A DNA stretch of 64,000 nucleotides from Candidatus Competibacteraceae bacterium (lineage in GTDB: Bacteria > Pseudomonadota > Gammaproteobacteria > Competibacterales > Competibacteraceae): positions 2,790,001-2,854,000 of the forward strand of contig CP065007.1 of NCBI GenBank assembly GCA_016699715.1, read 5' to 3'. Under the pieces are notes generated by a model. It was given only the letters and a program-made list of their open reading frames with translations, was not told where the DNA came from and searched no databases. Positions 43,575 through 52,236 of this stretch are shown here, in pieces. How positions within the stretch are numbered: the stretch's first letter is position 1; every line of letters starts with the position of its first letter. Made by a program: the position numbers and the translations under genes.

Positions 43575-45701
43575 ATGGAACCGCTTGAACCCCGGCTTTT
43601 ACAACCCCCTAACAACTGCTGGCGTCTGGCACGCGCCGAGCGTCTGGCATTTCTTATCGACGGCGCGGCCTATTTTCGCGCCTTCCGGGAAGCGGTATGC
43701 CAAGCGCAACACTCCGTGCTAATCCTCGGTTGGGACATCGATACCCGCCTGCGCCTGGTTCGGGATGGTGAACCTGACGCCTTTCCCGAGCAGTTAGGCG
43801 ACTTTCTCTACGCGCTGGCACGGTTACGCCGGGATCTGCGCATTCATGTGCTGGGCTGGGATTGGGCCTTACTCTATGCGCTGGAGCGACAGTGGCTACC
43901 CCTCTACAAGATGGAATGGCGCCGCCATCCACGCCTGCGTTTTCACCTGGATGATCAATACCCTTTTGGCGCCTCGCAACACCAGAAAGTGGTCGTGATC
44001 GACGACCGGGTCGCTTTTGTCGGTGGCCTGGACCTGTGCAAGAATCGTTGGGACACGCCCGATCATACGCCGAACGACGCGCGGCGCGTCAACACGGACA
44101 ACGAAGCTTATCCACCGTTTCATGATGTGCAACTCGTGGTCGCCGGCGAGGCCGCCGCCAGCCTCGGCGACTTGGCTCGGGAGCGCTGGCACCGAGCGAC
44201 TGGCGAAAATCTACGCGTACCCCTGGAACGGGATGATATTCCCTGGCCCCAGAGCGTCACGCCGGATTTGGAGAATCAAGCGATCGCCATCGCCCGCACC
44301 GAGGCTTCCCACAACGGTCGCGAGACGGTGCGCGAAATCGAATGCCTTTATTTGGAGGCGATCAGGTCGGCCCGGCGGTTTCTCTATATCGAGAACCAAT
44401 ATTTGACGGCCTGGCGCATTGACGAGGCGCTGACCCAACGGTTGCGGGAAGCGGAAGGCCCGGAGATCGTCATCGTCCTGCCGCTGAAAACCGGCGACTG
44501 GCTGGAGCAGCACACGATGGATGTGTTGCGCTCCCGCCTGCTGCGCCGCTTGCGGGAAGCCGATCGACATAACCGCTTGCGCATCTACTACCCTCACCAG
44601 GAAGGACTGGGGAAAGAATCCATCTACGTGCATAGCAAGCTGATGGTGGTGGACGACTCGTTGCTGCTGATCGGCTCGGCCAATCTCAACAACCGTTCCA
44701 TGGGTTTCGACAGCGAGTGCGTCCTGGCCGTGGAGACGACCGACGACCGGTCGCGTCGATTCGTGGTGGGATTGCGCGACCGATTACTGGGTGAACATCT
44801 CGGCGCGGCACCTGAAACCGTTGCCGAGCGCATCGCTGACACAGATTCGCTGATCTCTGGCGTGGAGGGTTTACGCGGTGGTCAGCGTTCGCTGGAACTA
44901 CTAGCGGGTGCTGTTCCGGATTATGCCAACGAATTGCTGCCTGATCATGCGATCATCGATCCGGAAAAACCAATCACCGTGGAGCAACTGGCGGATCGAC
45001 TGATTCCGGAAGAAGAACGTCGTTCGACGAAACGCCAGATGGCCCCCGTTCTTGCCCTACTGGTCGCCGTACTCGGACTCGCCGCCGCCTGGCGCTGGAC
45101 TTCTCTGAGCGATCTGCTGAGTACCTCGGCGCTGGTTGCCGCCCTCGAAGAACTGGGTAGCCATGCCAGCGCGCCTTTCCTGATGATCGCGGCTTACCTG
45201 GTCGGTGGTTTCATCGCCGTACCCGTGACCCTGCTGATCATCGTCACCGTACTGGCGTTCGGCCCCTGGCTGGGGTTTGGCCTGGCGCTGGCTGGCGCCG
45301 AACTGAGTGCATTGGCCCTTTTTTGGGTCGGACACAGGCTGGGACGTCCCTGGGTACGGCGTTTCGCGGGCAAGCGCATCAATCAACTGAGCCGTCGCCT
45401 AGCTCATCGTGGCATTTTAGCCATGACGACCCTGCGCATTGTACCGGTGGCGCCTTTCACCGTGGTCAACTTGGTGGCCGGCGCTTCCCATATTCGGCTT
45501 CGGGACTTCGCCATTGGCAGTCTGCTTGGATTGTTTCCAGGGACTCTGGCCATATCATTGTTCACCGACCAGGTGGCCGCCACGATTCACAAGCCGGATT
45601 TACCGACATTCGCGGCGCTGGCGGCGGTGGTCGGCGGTCTCGTCGCGGGGCTATGGGCGTTGCGCCGCTGGGTCGAACGCCGCGACAAGACTTCTCCTTG
45701 A
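43575..45701 (+). CDS. Phospholipase D-like protein fused to a VTT membrane domain
   Basis: 708 residues. Two HKD motifs: HQKVVVIDDRVAFVGGLDLC (about 135-155) and HSKLMVVDDSLLLIGSANLN (about 352-372). A linker leads to a C-terminal membrane part with at least five helices from about 495: VLALLVAVLGLAAAWRW, ASAPFLMIAAYLVGGFIAVP and the VTT/SNARE-associated (DedA-type) core TTLRIVPVAPFTVVNLVAGA. Bacterial PLD-VTT fusions probably act on phospholipids at the inner membrane. No ribosome site is obvious before the ATG at 43575. The EEP-family gene starts 29 bases after it. Confidence 0.9.
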   Translation: MEPLEPRLLQPPNNCWRLARAERLAFLIDGAAYFRAFREAVCQAQHSVLILGWDIDTRLRLVRDGEPDAFPEQLGDFLYALARLRRDLRIHVLGWDWALLYALERQWLPLYKMEWRRHPRLRFHLDDQYPFGASQHQKVVVIDDRVAFVGGLDLCKNRWDTPDHTPNDARRVNTDNEAYPPFHDVQLVVAGEAAASLGDLARERWHRATGENLRVPLERDDIPWPQSVTPDLENQAIAIARTEASHNGRETVREIECLYLEAIRSARRFLYIENQYLTAWRIDEALTQRLREAEGPEIVIVLPLKTGDWLEQHTMDVLRSRLLRRLREADRHNRLRIYYPHQEGLGKESIYVHSKLMVVDDSLLLIGSANLNNRSMGFDSECVLAVETTDDRSRRFVVGLRDRLLGEHLGAAPETVAERIADTDSLISGVEGLRGGQRSLELLAGAVPDYANELLPDHAIIDPEKPITVEQLADRLIPEEERRSTKRQMAPVLALLVAVLGLAAAWRWTSLSDLLSTSALVAALEELGSHASAPFLMIAAYLVGGFIAVPVTLLIIVTVLAFGPWLGFGLALAGAELSALALFWVGHRLGRPWVRRFAGKRINQLSRRLAHRGILAMTTLRIVPVAPFTVVNLVAGASHIRLRDFAIGSLLGLFPGTLAISLFTDQVAATIHKPDLPTFAALAAVVGGLVAGLWALRRWVERRDKTSP

Positions 45702-45730
45702 TTCAATAAAAATACGGATAGCGCCGGCTT

Positions 45731-46459
45731 ATGAACAACGCCCTGGTTCAGAGCGCAGCGTTGGTCCTGTGCAGTTACAACATCCATGCCGCCGTCGGTC
45801 GCGATGGCCGCTTCGATCCCGACCGCACCCTGAGCGTCATCCGGGAACTGGATGCGGACATCATCGCCTTGCAGGAGGTGCAGGGTCTGGACCTCCTGGA
45901 TTTTCTCGCAAGCCGCGCTGGTTTCGACGCCATCGCTGGTCCGACGCTGTTGCGTCAGGGCCAGGATTATGGCAACGCTTTGCTGACCCGTCTGCCGGTT
46001 CGCCAAGTGGAGCATCTCGATCTCAGTGTGCCCGACTGGGAGCCGCGCGGCGCGTTGAACGCGATGCTGGATGTAGATGGCCAGCCGTTCCGCGTGCTGG
46101 CCACCCATTTTGGGCTGCGCCCCGCGGAGCGTCGCCGTCAGGCTCGCCAAGTACTCCGCCGTCTCAACCAGTGGGACAGGGGTGAAATGACCGCACTGCT
46201 GGGCGATTTCAATGAATGGTTGCCGTGGGGTCGGCCTCTGCGCGGGTTGAACGCCTGGTTCGAACGCGCGCCGGCGCCGGCGACCTACCCGGCAAGCTTT
46301 CCCCTGCTGAGGCTGGACCGGATTTGGCTGCGGCCACGCGGGCGCTTGTTGGCCATTCATGCCCATCAGAGCCGCCTGGCCCGGCTGGCCTCCGATCATT
46401 TGCCCATTGTCGCCACCGTCAATTTCAATCGGGATGAGGGGCTGGAAATGGAGGAATAG
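45731..46459 (+). CDS. Endonuclease/exonuclease/phosphatase (EEP) family hydrolase
   Basis: 242 residues. Metal and catalytic motifs of the DNase I/sphingomyelinase fold are present: LCSYNIHAAVGRDGRFD, ADIIALQEVQGLD (Glu), LATHFGLRPAERRRQARQVL, LLGDFNEWLP (Asp, Asn) and the final SDHLPIVATV (Asp-His). No signal peptide. It forms an operon with the PLD-VTT gene, an association that suggests phospholipid or lipid headgroup turnover rather than nucleic acid cutting. Confidence 0.9.
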   Translation: MNNALVQSAALVLCSYNIHAAVGRDGRFDPDRTLSVIRELDADIIALQEVQGLDLLDFLASRAGFDAIAGPTLLRQGQDYGNALLTRLPVRQVEHLDLSVPDWEPRGALNAMLDVDGQPFRVLATHFGLRPAERRRQARQVLRRLNQWDRGEMTALLGDFNEWLPWGRPLRGLNAWFERAPAPATYPASFPLLRLDRIWLRPRGRLLAIHAHQSRLARLASDHLPIVATVNFNRDEGLEMEE

Positions 46460-46658
46460 CCATGAATCGTCTGATAAGGCCGAAGAGTAACCGCTCAGGT
46501 GTCTGTCGCAAAAAATGGCTTGACCAGATGAGCGTAAATGGATCACGGCTTGTTCCATGAGGTGCGTGATTGGTACCTCCTCCGGTGACAGTATCTGGGT
46601 ATTTACCCTTGATCTACAATGGCGATCAATTCATCCGCGCGAAATAGCCATCAATACC

Positions 46659-48692
46659 ATGTCCCCGCTGCACCGCTACGCTCTGCTCGGTTGCCTCCTC
46701 CTCCTGGTCCCCGGCGGGCTGGCCGCCGAACCCGCCGTCCCGCCTCTGCTGTTGCATGATTTCGAGCGACCCGCCAGCCCCACGGCGGGCGTGACCATGA
46801 GCGGCTGGACCACCGCGCCGGATCGCCGCGCCGGCCGGATCGATGACCGGCTGGAGCCCGCGCAACGGCCGGATTCTTCGGACAGCCGCCGGGCGTTGTA
46901 TCTCCGCTACCGTTTCAGCCCGGATGCCATGGATGACATCGGCTGGCAACTGACCCTGCCCGACCTGGACGCCTCGGCTTACGATCATCTGGAGCTATGG
47001 ATTCGCGGCGACGCCCGCGCCGGTTACGCCGATGCCTTGCAGCTCGAATTCAAGCAGCCGCTGACGGGAGCGCCGCCCGGCCTGCTGCGCCGGGGCAGCG
47101 CCGTGATCGACGGCATCACCGATTACTGGCAGCGTTTCCAGGTGCCCTTGCGGCGGATGAACGGCATCGCCGACTGGCGGCATCTGCGCCAACTGGCCCT
47201 GGTGCTGCAACCGCGCCGCTCGCCGGCCGCTGGCGCTTTCTGGCTGGACGACATTGCCCTGATCAAAACCGGCCAACCCGGCCCCAGCATCCACGATCCG
47301 GTGATCCCGCCGCACAAGACCGCCTGGGAAAACCGCCTCGGCGGCAAGGAAGCGGCTCAGCCTCACATCCGCGCCCGGCTGGCCGGTTGGCCGGAACGCC
47401 TGTTGGTGAGTCCGGCGGAGTTGCCGGCCGACAACCGCGCGTTTCTGGAACGGCTGGCGCGCGATACCTGGCGCGGGCTGGCGGCCTTGAGCGACCGCGA
47501 ACACGGCCTGCCGCTCGACACGGTACGCCTCAACGGCTCCGTTGTCCCCGAACGGGCTTGGGTGGGCGACTACACCAACGTCACCAACATCGGCCTGTAT
47601 TTGATCGACGTCGTCGCCGCGCGGGAACTGGGCCTGATCGACCCTGACGCGGCGCGGGCGCGGCTGAGCCAAACCTTGGACACGCTGGAGCGGTTGGAAA
47701 CCTGGCGGGGGTTTTTCTTCAACTATTACGACACCACCACTCTGGAACGCACCAGCCATTTCATTTCCTTCGTGGATTCGGCTTGGCTGAGCGCCGGGCT
47801 GATGGTGGTTCGCAACAGCGTGCCCGAACTGGCGGCGCGCTGCGCCCGGCTGATCGACCGCGAGGATTACGGCTTTTTCTACGATCCGGTCGAGCAGTTG
47901 ATGATGCACGGCTATTACGTCAACCTGCCTTACCGCTCCGAATACAGTTACGGCTTGTTGTACAGCGAATCGCGGCTGGGCAGCCTGATCGCCATCGGCA
48001 AGGGCGAGGCGCCAGCGGAACATTGGTACCGCATGGCCCGCACCTTCCCACGCGACTTCGACTGGCAGTCGCAATCGCCCAAGGGCCGTGTCGTCAAGAC
48101 CGTGAACGGTCACACTTTCTCCGGTGGCTACTACGTCTGGAAAGGATTGCGTTACGTGCCATCCTGGGGCGGCAGTCTGTTCGAGGCACTGATGCCGCTG
48201 CTGGTGTTGGACGAACCACGCCTGGCGCCCGCCAGTCTGGGCCGCAACGCGCGGGTTCATACCCAGATCCAGCGCCGGTTCGCCCTGGAGCATTTGGGCT
48301 ATCCGGTGTGGGGGTTGTCGCCCAGTTCGAAGCCGGACGGGCGCGGTTACGGCGAATACGGGGTTCGCCTGCTGGGTGCGCGTGGCTATGCGGCCGGCGC
48401 GGTGACCCCGCACGCGGCGGCGCTGGCCCTGCTGGCGGACCCGGTGGCGGCCGTCGCCAACCTGCGGCAATTGGCGGAACGCTATCCTCTTTACGGCGAT
48501 TTTGGGTTTTACGACGCCGTGGACCCGCGCGACGGCCGGGTGGCTTACAACTATCTAGCCTTGAACCAGAGCATGATCCTGATCGCGCTGGCCAACCATT
48601 TGCGGGACGGCGTCATCCAGCGCTATTTCGCCGCCGACCCGATCATTCAGCGGGTGCTACCGCTGCTCGGCGCGGAACGGTTTTTCGACTGA
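46659..48692 (+). CDS. Secreted glycoamylase-like (DUF3131) protein
   Basis: 677 residues from ATG 46659, chosen because it begins a clear signal peptide (MSPLHRYALLGCLLLLVPGG then LAAEP); the frame is open to 46557. An N-terminal carbohydrate-binding-like domain (about 25-215) is followed by the (alpha/alpha)6 glycoamylase-like domain: WVGDYTNVTNIGLYLIDVVA, GFFFNYYDT, FVDSAWLSAGLMVVRNSVPE, LLYSESRLGSLIAIGKGEAP and YVPSWGGSLFEALMPLLVLD. The same domain occurs in NdvB-type cyclic glucan synthases and endo-beta-1,2-glucanase relatives. Its stop is 10 bases before the ABC ATPase gene. Confidence 0.85.
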   Translation: MSPLHRYALLGCLLLLVPGGLAAEPAVPPLLLHDFERPASPTAGVTMSGWTTAPDRRAGRIDDRLEPAQRPDSSDSRRALYLRYRFSPDAMDDIGWQLTLPDLDASAYDHLELWIRGDARAGYADALQLEFKQPLTGAPPGLLRRGSAVIDGITDYWQRFQVPLRRMNGIADWRHLRQLALVLQPRRSPAAGAFWLDDIALIKTGQPGPSIHDPVIPPHKTAWENRLGGKEAAQPHIRARLAGWPERLLVSPAELPADNRAFLERLARDTWRGLAALSDREHGLPLDTVRLNGSVVPERAWVGDYTNVTNIGLYLIDVVAARELGLIDPDAARARLSQTLDTLERLETWRGFFFNYYDTTTLERTSHFISFVDSAWLSAGLMVVRNSVPELAARCARLIDREDYGFFYDPVEQLMMHGYYVNLPYRSEYSYGLLYSESRLGSLIAIGKGEAPAEHWYRMARTFPRDFDWQSQSPKGRVVKTVNGHTFSGGYYVWKGLRYVPSWGGSLFEALMPLLVLDEPRLAPASLGRNARVHTQIQRRFALEHLGYPVWGLSPSSKPDGRGYGEYGVRLLGARGYAAGAVTPHAAALALLADPVAAVANLRQLAERYPLYGDFGFYDAVDPRDGRVAYNYLALNQSMILIALANHLRDGVIQRYFAADPIIQRVLPLLGAERFFD

Positions 48693-48702
48693 CGGAACCT
48701 TC

Positions 48703-49803
48703 ATGGCCAGCGTTGATTTCGAACACATCGACAAAATTTATCCGGGCGGAACCCAGGCGGTTTTCGATTTCAATCTGACCGTTGCCGATGGGGAAGCGTT
48801 GGCGCTGGTCGGTCCCTCCGGCTGCGGTAAATCCACCCTGTTGCGGCTGTTGGCCGGTCTGGAAACCGCGACTCGCGGCACCCTGCGCATCGGCGGGCAA
48901 GCGGTCAACGACCAGCCGCCGCAACGGCGCAATGTGGCGATGGTGTTCCAGGACTACGCCCTTTATCCGCACATGACGGTGCGGCGCAACCTGGAATTTC
49001 CGCTGAAAATGCGCGACCTGCCCCGCGCCGACATCGAACGACAGATGCAATGGGCGGCGGAACTGCTGGGTCTTGGCGAGCTGCTCGACCGTTTGCCCCG
49101 GCAACTGTCCGGCGGCCAGCGCCAGCGGGTGGCGATGGGTCGGGCGCTGGTGCGGCAACCGACCGTGTTTCTGATGGACGAACCGCTGTCCAATCTGGAC
49201 GCGCGACTGCGGGTGCAAATCCGCGCCGAATTGAGCGATCTGCTGGAGCGGTTGAGCGCGACCACGATTTACGTCACCCACGACCAGGCCGAGGCGATGA
49301 CGCTGGGCGACCGGGTGGCAGTGCTGGATCATGGCCACCTGCAACAGGTGGCGCCGCCCCAGGAGTTGTACGAGCGACCCGCCAACACCTTCGTGGCCGG
49401 CTTTATCGGCAATCCACCGATGAACTTGTTCCCGGCGCGGCTGGTTGCCGACGTGGAGGGGTTGCGGCTACGGGTGGGACAAGTAGCGTCGCTGGCATTA
49501 CCCGCCGCCACGACCGAATGTTGGCGGGATCGGCTGGATCAGCCGCTGACCGCCGGTCTTCGCCCCGAACATTTGTCGCTCGCCGCCGAAGAGGAAGCGG
49601 GATGGCGGGCGACGGTGCACGACGCCGAATATCTGGGTCACGAAACCCTGCTTTATCTGCGCCTCGCCGGCATGACCGACCCGAATCCGATCCTGGTCGC
49701 ACGCCTGCCGGGCATTCGCCCTTTTCACAAGGGCGATGCGATGAAACTGCGGCTGGATTGCGAGCGATTGCATCTGTTCGGCTCGGACGGTGGGAGAAAA
49801 TAA
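48703..49803 (+). CDS. Carbohydrate ABC transporter ATPase (UgpC/MalK type)
   Basis: 366 residues. Walker A GPSGCGKST (about 37), Q-loop VFQDYALYPHMTV, signature LSGGQRQRVAMGRALVRQP, Walker B VFLMDEPLSNLD and His-switch VTHDQAEAMTLGDRVAVLD are all intact. FIGNPPMNLFPARL and the C-terminal TOBE region (about 235-360) are typical of MalK/UgpC/MsmK ATPases, which can serve several sugar transporters. No permease or binding protein is adjacent, so it probably works with components encoded elsewhere. Co-transcribed with the glycoamylase-like gene. Confidence 0.92.
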   Translation: MASVDFEHIDKIYPGGTQAVFDFNLTVADGEALALVGPSGCGKSTLLRLLAGLETATRGTLRIGGQAVNDQPPQRRNVAMVFQDYALYPHMTVRRNLEFPLKMRDLPRADIERQMQWAAELLGLGELLDRLPRQLSGGQRQRVAMGRALVRQPTVFLMDEPLSNLDARLRVQIRAELSDLLERLSATTIYVTHDQAEAMTLGDRVAVLDHGHLQQVAPPQELYERPANTFVAGFIGNPPMNLFPARLVADVEGLRLRVGQVASLALPAATTECWRDRLDQPLTAGLRPEHLSLAAEEEAGWRATVHDAEYLGHETLLYLRLAGMTDPNPILVARLPGIRPFHKGDAMKLRLDCERLHLFGSDGGRK

Positions 49804-49838
49804 GGGGCAGGTCGTCACGATTTATTCCATTGACGACA

Positions 49839-50279
49839 CTATTCCGGCCAATATTCCTCGCTCAATAATTGCTCGGCGCTAAAAGGACAGAGCGGAGGAA
49901 ACGTCTGTTTGTTTAGGCCTGTTTCCCTGACCGCTAATAATAAGCTTTTCAAATAAGCTTTTTCCATCCGTTCATTCAGACTAGCAACAAGACTGGGATT
50001 TTCTTCGAGCAATTCCTTGACATCGAATCGCTGCACGTCAATGGTATTCCGCCAACTGTTGCTGCGTAGTTCCGATTGGAATTGCCATTTCAATAGATGG
50101 GCCATGAGCACCGCCAACCGGTTGATCAATTCCCGTCGTTCGCTCGCGCCCATGCTCTCCAACTCCTCGGCAATATGTGCAACATCCGCTTCGGATAAGC
50201 GCCCCTCCCGTAGCAAGGCCGATTGCTGGAGCGTCCAGGCGTGAAAGTCCCGATCATGCAAAGTGGCTGACTTAAACAT
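49839..50279 (-). CDS. DUF29 family protein (first of a pair)
   Basis: 146 residues with the DUF29 pattern: HDRDFHAWTLQQSALLREGR, EADVAHIAEELESMGASERR and LINRLAVLMAHLLKWQFQSE, then SWRNTIDVQRFDVKELLEEN. A short, helical protein of unknown function found often in cyanobacteria and proteobacteria. Same strand as the second DUF29 gene at 50433-50822, about 150 bases downstream of it. Confidence 0.85.
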   Translation of the reverse strand: MFKSATLHDRDFHAWTLQQSALLREGRLSEADVAHIAEELESMGASERRELINRLAVLMAHLLKWQFQSELRSNSWRNTIDVQRFDVKELLEENPSLVASLNERMEKAYLKSLLLAVRETGLNKQTFPPLCPFSAEQLLSEEYWPE

Positions 50280-50432
50280 CGGTAATTACCTGTCTTTAAA
50301 TGGAAAACGGGGTCTGTCAGATACCGATGGCTTGCTGCTTATTGCTCCACCGGATCACATGCAGCGGAACACCATCCGCTATTTCCAAGCCGGCAGTCAG
50401 TCCAATCCCAACACCTGCTCGGCAGACCAGGT

Positions 50433-50822
50433 CTAATGTTCAGGAAAACTGGACAATCCCGTTTCCTCAGCCGCCTGCGCGGTCGCATCTTCCCAAACCC
50501 CTTCCCACCAATCCCCATTCTGCAAATCAGTTTTCAGACTCGGCGTTTTATGCAGACGACGGATGATGCCTTTCCGTTGATTGCGAATCGCGACTTCCCA
50601 CGATGCACCCCGACGGTCTGGCTGACGCTCCCACTTGAGCAGATGAGCCAACAACACCGCCATACGGCTGGCCAATTCCCGTTGTTCGCTTTTACCCACG
50701 TCTTCAATCTCTTCCGCCAGATGTTCCAAGTCCAATTGCTCGAATTGACCGGCTTTCAAGCACCGTGCCTGCTCGCGAGACCAGGCCACAATGCCGGTTG
50801 CATAATCGATCTTTCCAGACAT
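50433..50822 (-). CDS. DUF29 family protein (second of a pair)
   Basis: 129 residues from ATG 50822. It repeats the family layout: YATGIVAWSREQARCLKAGQ, EQLDLEHLAEEIEDVGKSEQ, RELASRMAVLLAHLLKWERQ and SWEVAIRNQRKGIIRRLHKT. Clearly related to its neighbour but not a recent copy; sequence identity looks moderate. Function unknown. Confidence 0.85.
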   Translation of the reverse strand: MSGKIDYATGIVAWSREQARCLKAGQFEQLDLEHLAEEIEDVGKSEQRELASRMAVLLAHLLKWERQPDRRGASWEVAIRNQRKGIIRRLHKTPSLKTDLQNGDWWEGVWEDATAQAAEETGLSSFPEH

Positions 50823-51180
50823 GGCCGCCTCCTTTGAAACTCGTTTAACTCCAATGAAGAAAGGAAAATCCGACACCCTACAGAGATTGGCATTTGCCGA
50901 AATCGCCTGGGGATACGCCTATCTTGGCCATCGCCAAGGCCGGTCCAGCTCGTCATTATCCAATCATGCCCGATAGGCGGGCCATTCCAGGACGGAGCCG
51001 GACCGTTCCCCGGTCGGCCTCAACGCCCGTGGGGGAGATATTTCCCTTGTCATGGAGTCTGACTCCTTGAAAGATAATGACAGAGACGATTCAGGCAGAG
51101 ACCCTGCCTGGGGAAAGACGGCTGGCTGGATTCGTCCACGCCGCCGTCACCGGGAAAACACACTCGCGCGAGGATTGACC
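50823..51180. other. 358-bp gap between DUF29 and the STAS-like gene
   Basis: No gene recognised. An odd palindrome GGAGTC-T-GACTCC lies at 51054-51066, about 115 bases before the STAS-like start. The reading frame open upstream of 51181 is not supported as coding. Confidence 0.4.
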
Positions 51181-51543
51181 ATGATCGAACAACTGCCATC
51201 CGCGTCACCGGCGATCCTGGGCTTCAAGCTCCAGGGCAAACTTCACGATCAGGACTATCAAAGCTTCGTTCCCACGCTCGAAGCCGCGATTGCCGCGCAC
51301 GGCAAGATCCGGATGCTGGCTCAGTTCGAGGATTTCCACGGCTGGGATCTTCATGCCATGTGGGACGATTTCCAGTTCGGCGTCAAACACTATTCCGATC
51401 TCGAACGAATCGCCATCGTCGGGGACCGCAAATGGGAAGAGTGGATGGCAAAGCTTTGCAAGCCGTTCACCAAGGCCAGCGTGAACTACTTCGACGCCAG
51501 TCAAATCAACGCAGCCTGGGCCTGGCTGCGCGAGGGCGCTTAA
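51181..51543 (+). CDS. STAS/SpoIIAA-like protein
   Basis: 120 residues: MIEQLPSASPAILGFKLQGK, LHDQDYQSFVPTLEAAIAAH, KIRMLAQFEDFHGWDLHAMW, YSDLERIAIVGDRKWEEWMA, then FDASQINAAWAWL. This matches the SpoIIAA-like small proteins, which fold like STAS domains and are proposed to bind lipids or small ligands. The ATG at 51181 follows the purine-rich GAGGATTGACC. It stands alone between convergent genes. Confidence 0.8.
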   Translation: MIEQLPSASPAILGFKLQGKLHDQDYQSFVPTLEAAIAAHGKIRMLAQFEDFHGWDLHAMWDDFQFGVKHYSDLERIAIVGDRKWEEWMAKLCKPFTKASVNYFDASQINAAWAWLREGA

Positions 51544-51654
51544 TCCGCCATCCGGTTATTGGCAAAGTGGCCGGCGCCCTGGAGCATGGCGCCGTCGCCA
51601 TTGGGAAGCAGAGGGACCGACGCGCACTCGGAGCGCCGGCTCCCTGTGCTGCGA

Positions 51655-52236
51655 TTACAGCTCGATCCGGGTGCCCAGTAACTTCAGAAACGCGCTCAGC
51701 CAGGCGGGATGAGCGGGCCAGGCCGGCGCGGTGACCAGGTTGCCCTCCGTGTGCGCCGCATCCAAGCCGATATCGGCATAACGGCCGCCGGCCCGTTCCA
51801 CATCGGGGCCACAGGCCGGATAGGCCGAGCAGGAGCGGCCTTCCAGCACGCCGGCCGCCGTTAGCACCTGTGCGCCATGGCAGATCGCCGCAATCGGCTT
51901 GTTGGCGGCGGCGAAGTGACGGACGATCTCGATCACCGTGGGATTCAGCCGGATGTATTCCGGCGCCCGCCCGCCGGGGATCACCAGCGCGTCGTAATCC
52001 TCGGCCCTGACCTCGGCGAAAGTGGCGTTGAGGGTAAAGTTGTGGCCCGGTTTTTCGCTGTAGGTCTGCGCGCCGTCGAAATCGTGAACCGCGGTGCGGA
52101 CCTGGTCGCCGGCCTTTTTGTCCGGGCAGACCGCCTCGACCGTGTGCCCGACCATTTGCAGGGCCTGAAACGGCACCATGACTTCGTAATCCTCGACGTA
52201 ATCGCCGACCAACATCAAGATTCGCTTAGCGCTCAT
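51655..52236 (-). CDS. DJ-1/PfpI family protein
   Basis: 193 residues: ILMLVGDYVEDYEVMVPFQA at the start, the Glu/Asp-containing VIPGGRAPEYIRLNPTVIEI, and the nucleophile elbow PIAAICHGAQVLTAAGVLEG with Cys about 119. The family includes glyoxalase III-like and protease-like enzymes that act on glycated or damaged molecules. Its start overlaps the stop of the GH94 gene (ATGA, 52233-52236), so it is translated together with it. Confidence 0.9.
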   Translation of the reverse strand: MSAKRILMLVGDYVEDYEVMVPFQALQMVGHTVEAVCPDKKAGDQVRTAVHDFDGAQTYSEKPGHNFTLNATFAEVRAEDYDALVIPGGRAPEYIRLNPTVIEIVRHFAAANKPIAAICHGAQVLTAAGVLEGRSCSAYPACGPDVERAGGRYADIGLDAAHTEGNLVTAPAWPAHPAWLSAFLKLLGTRIEL

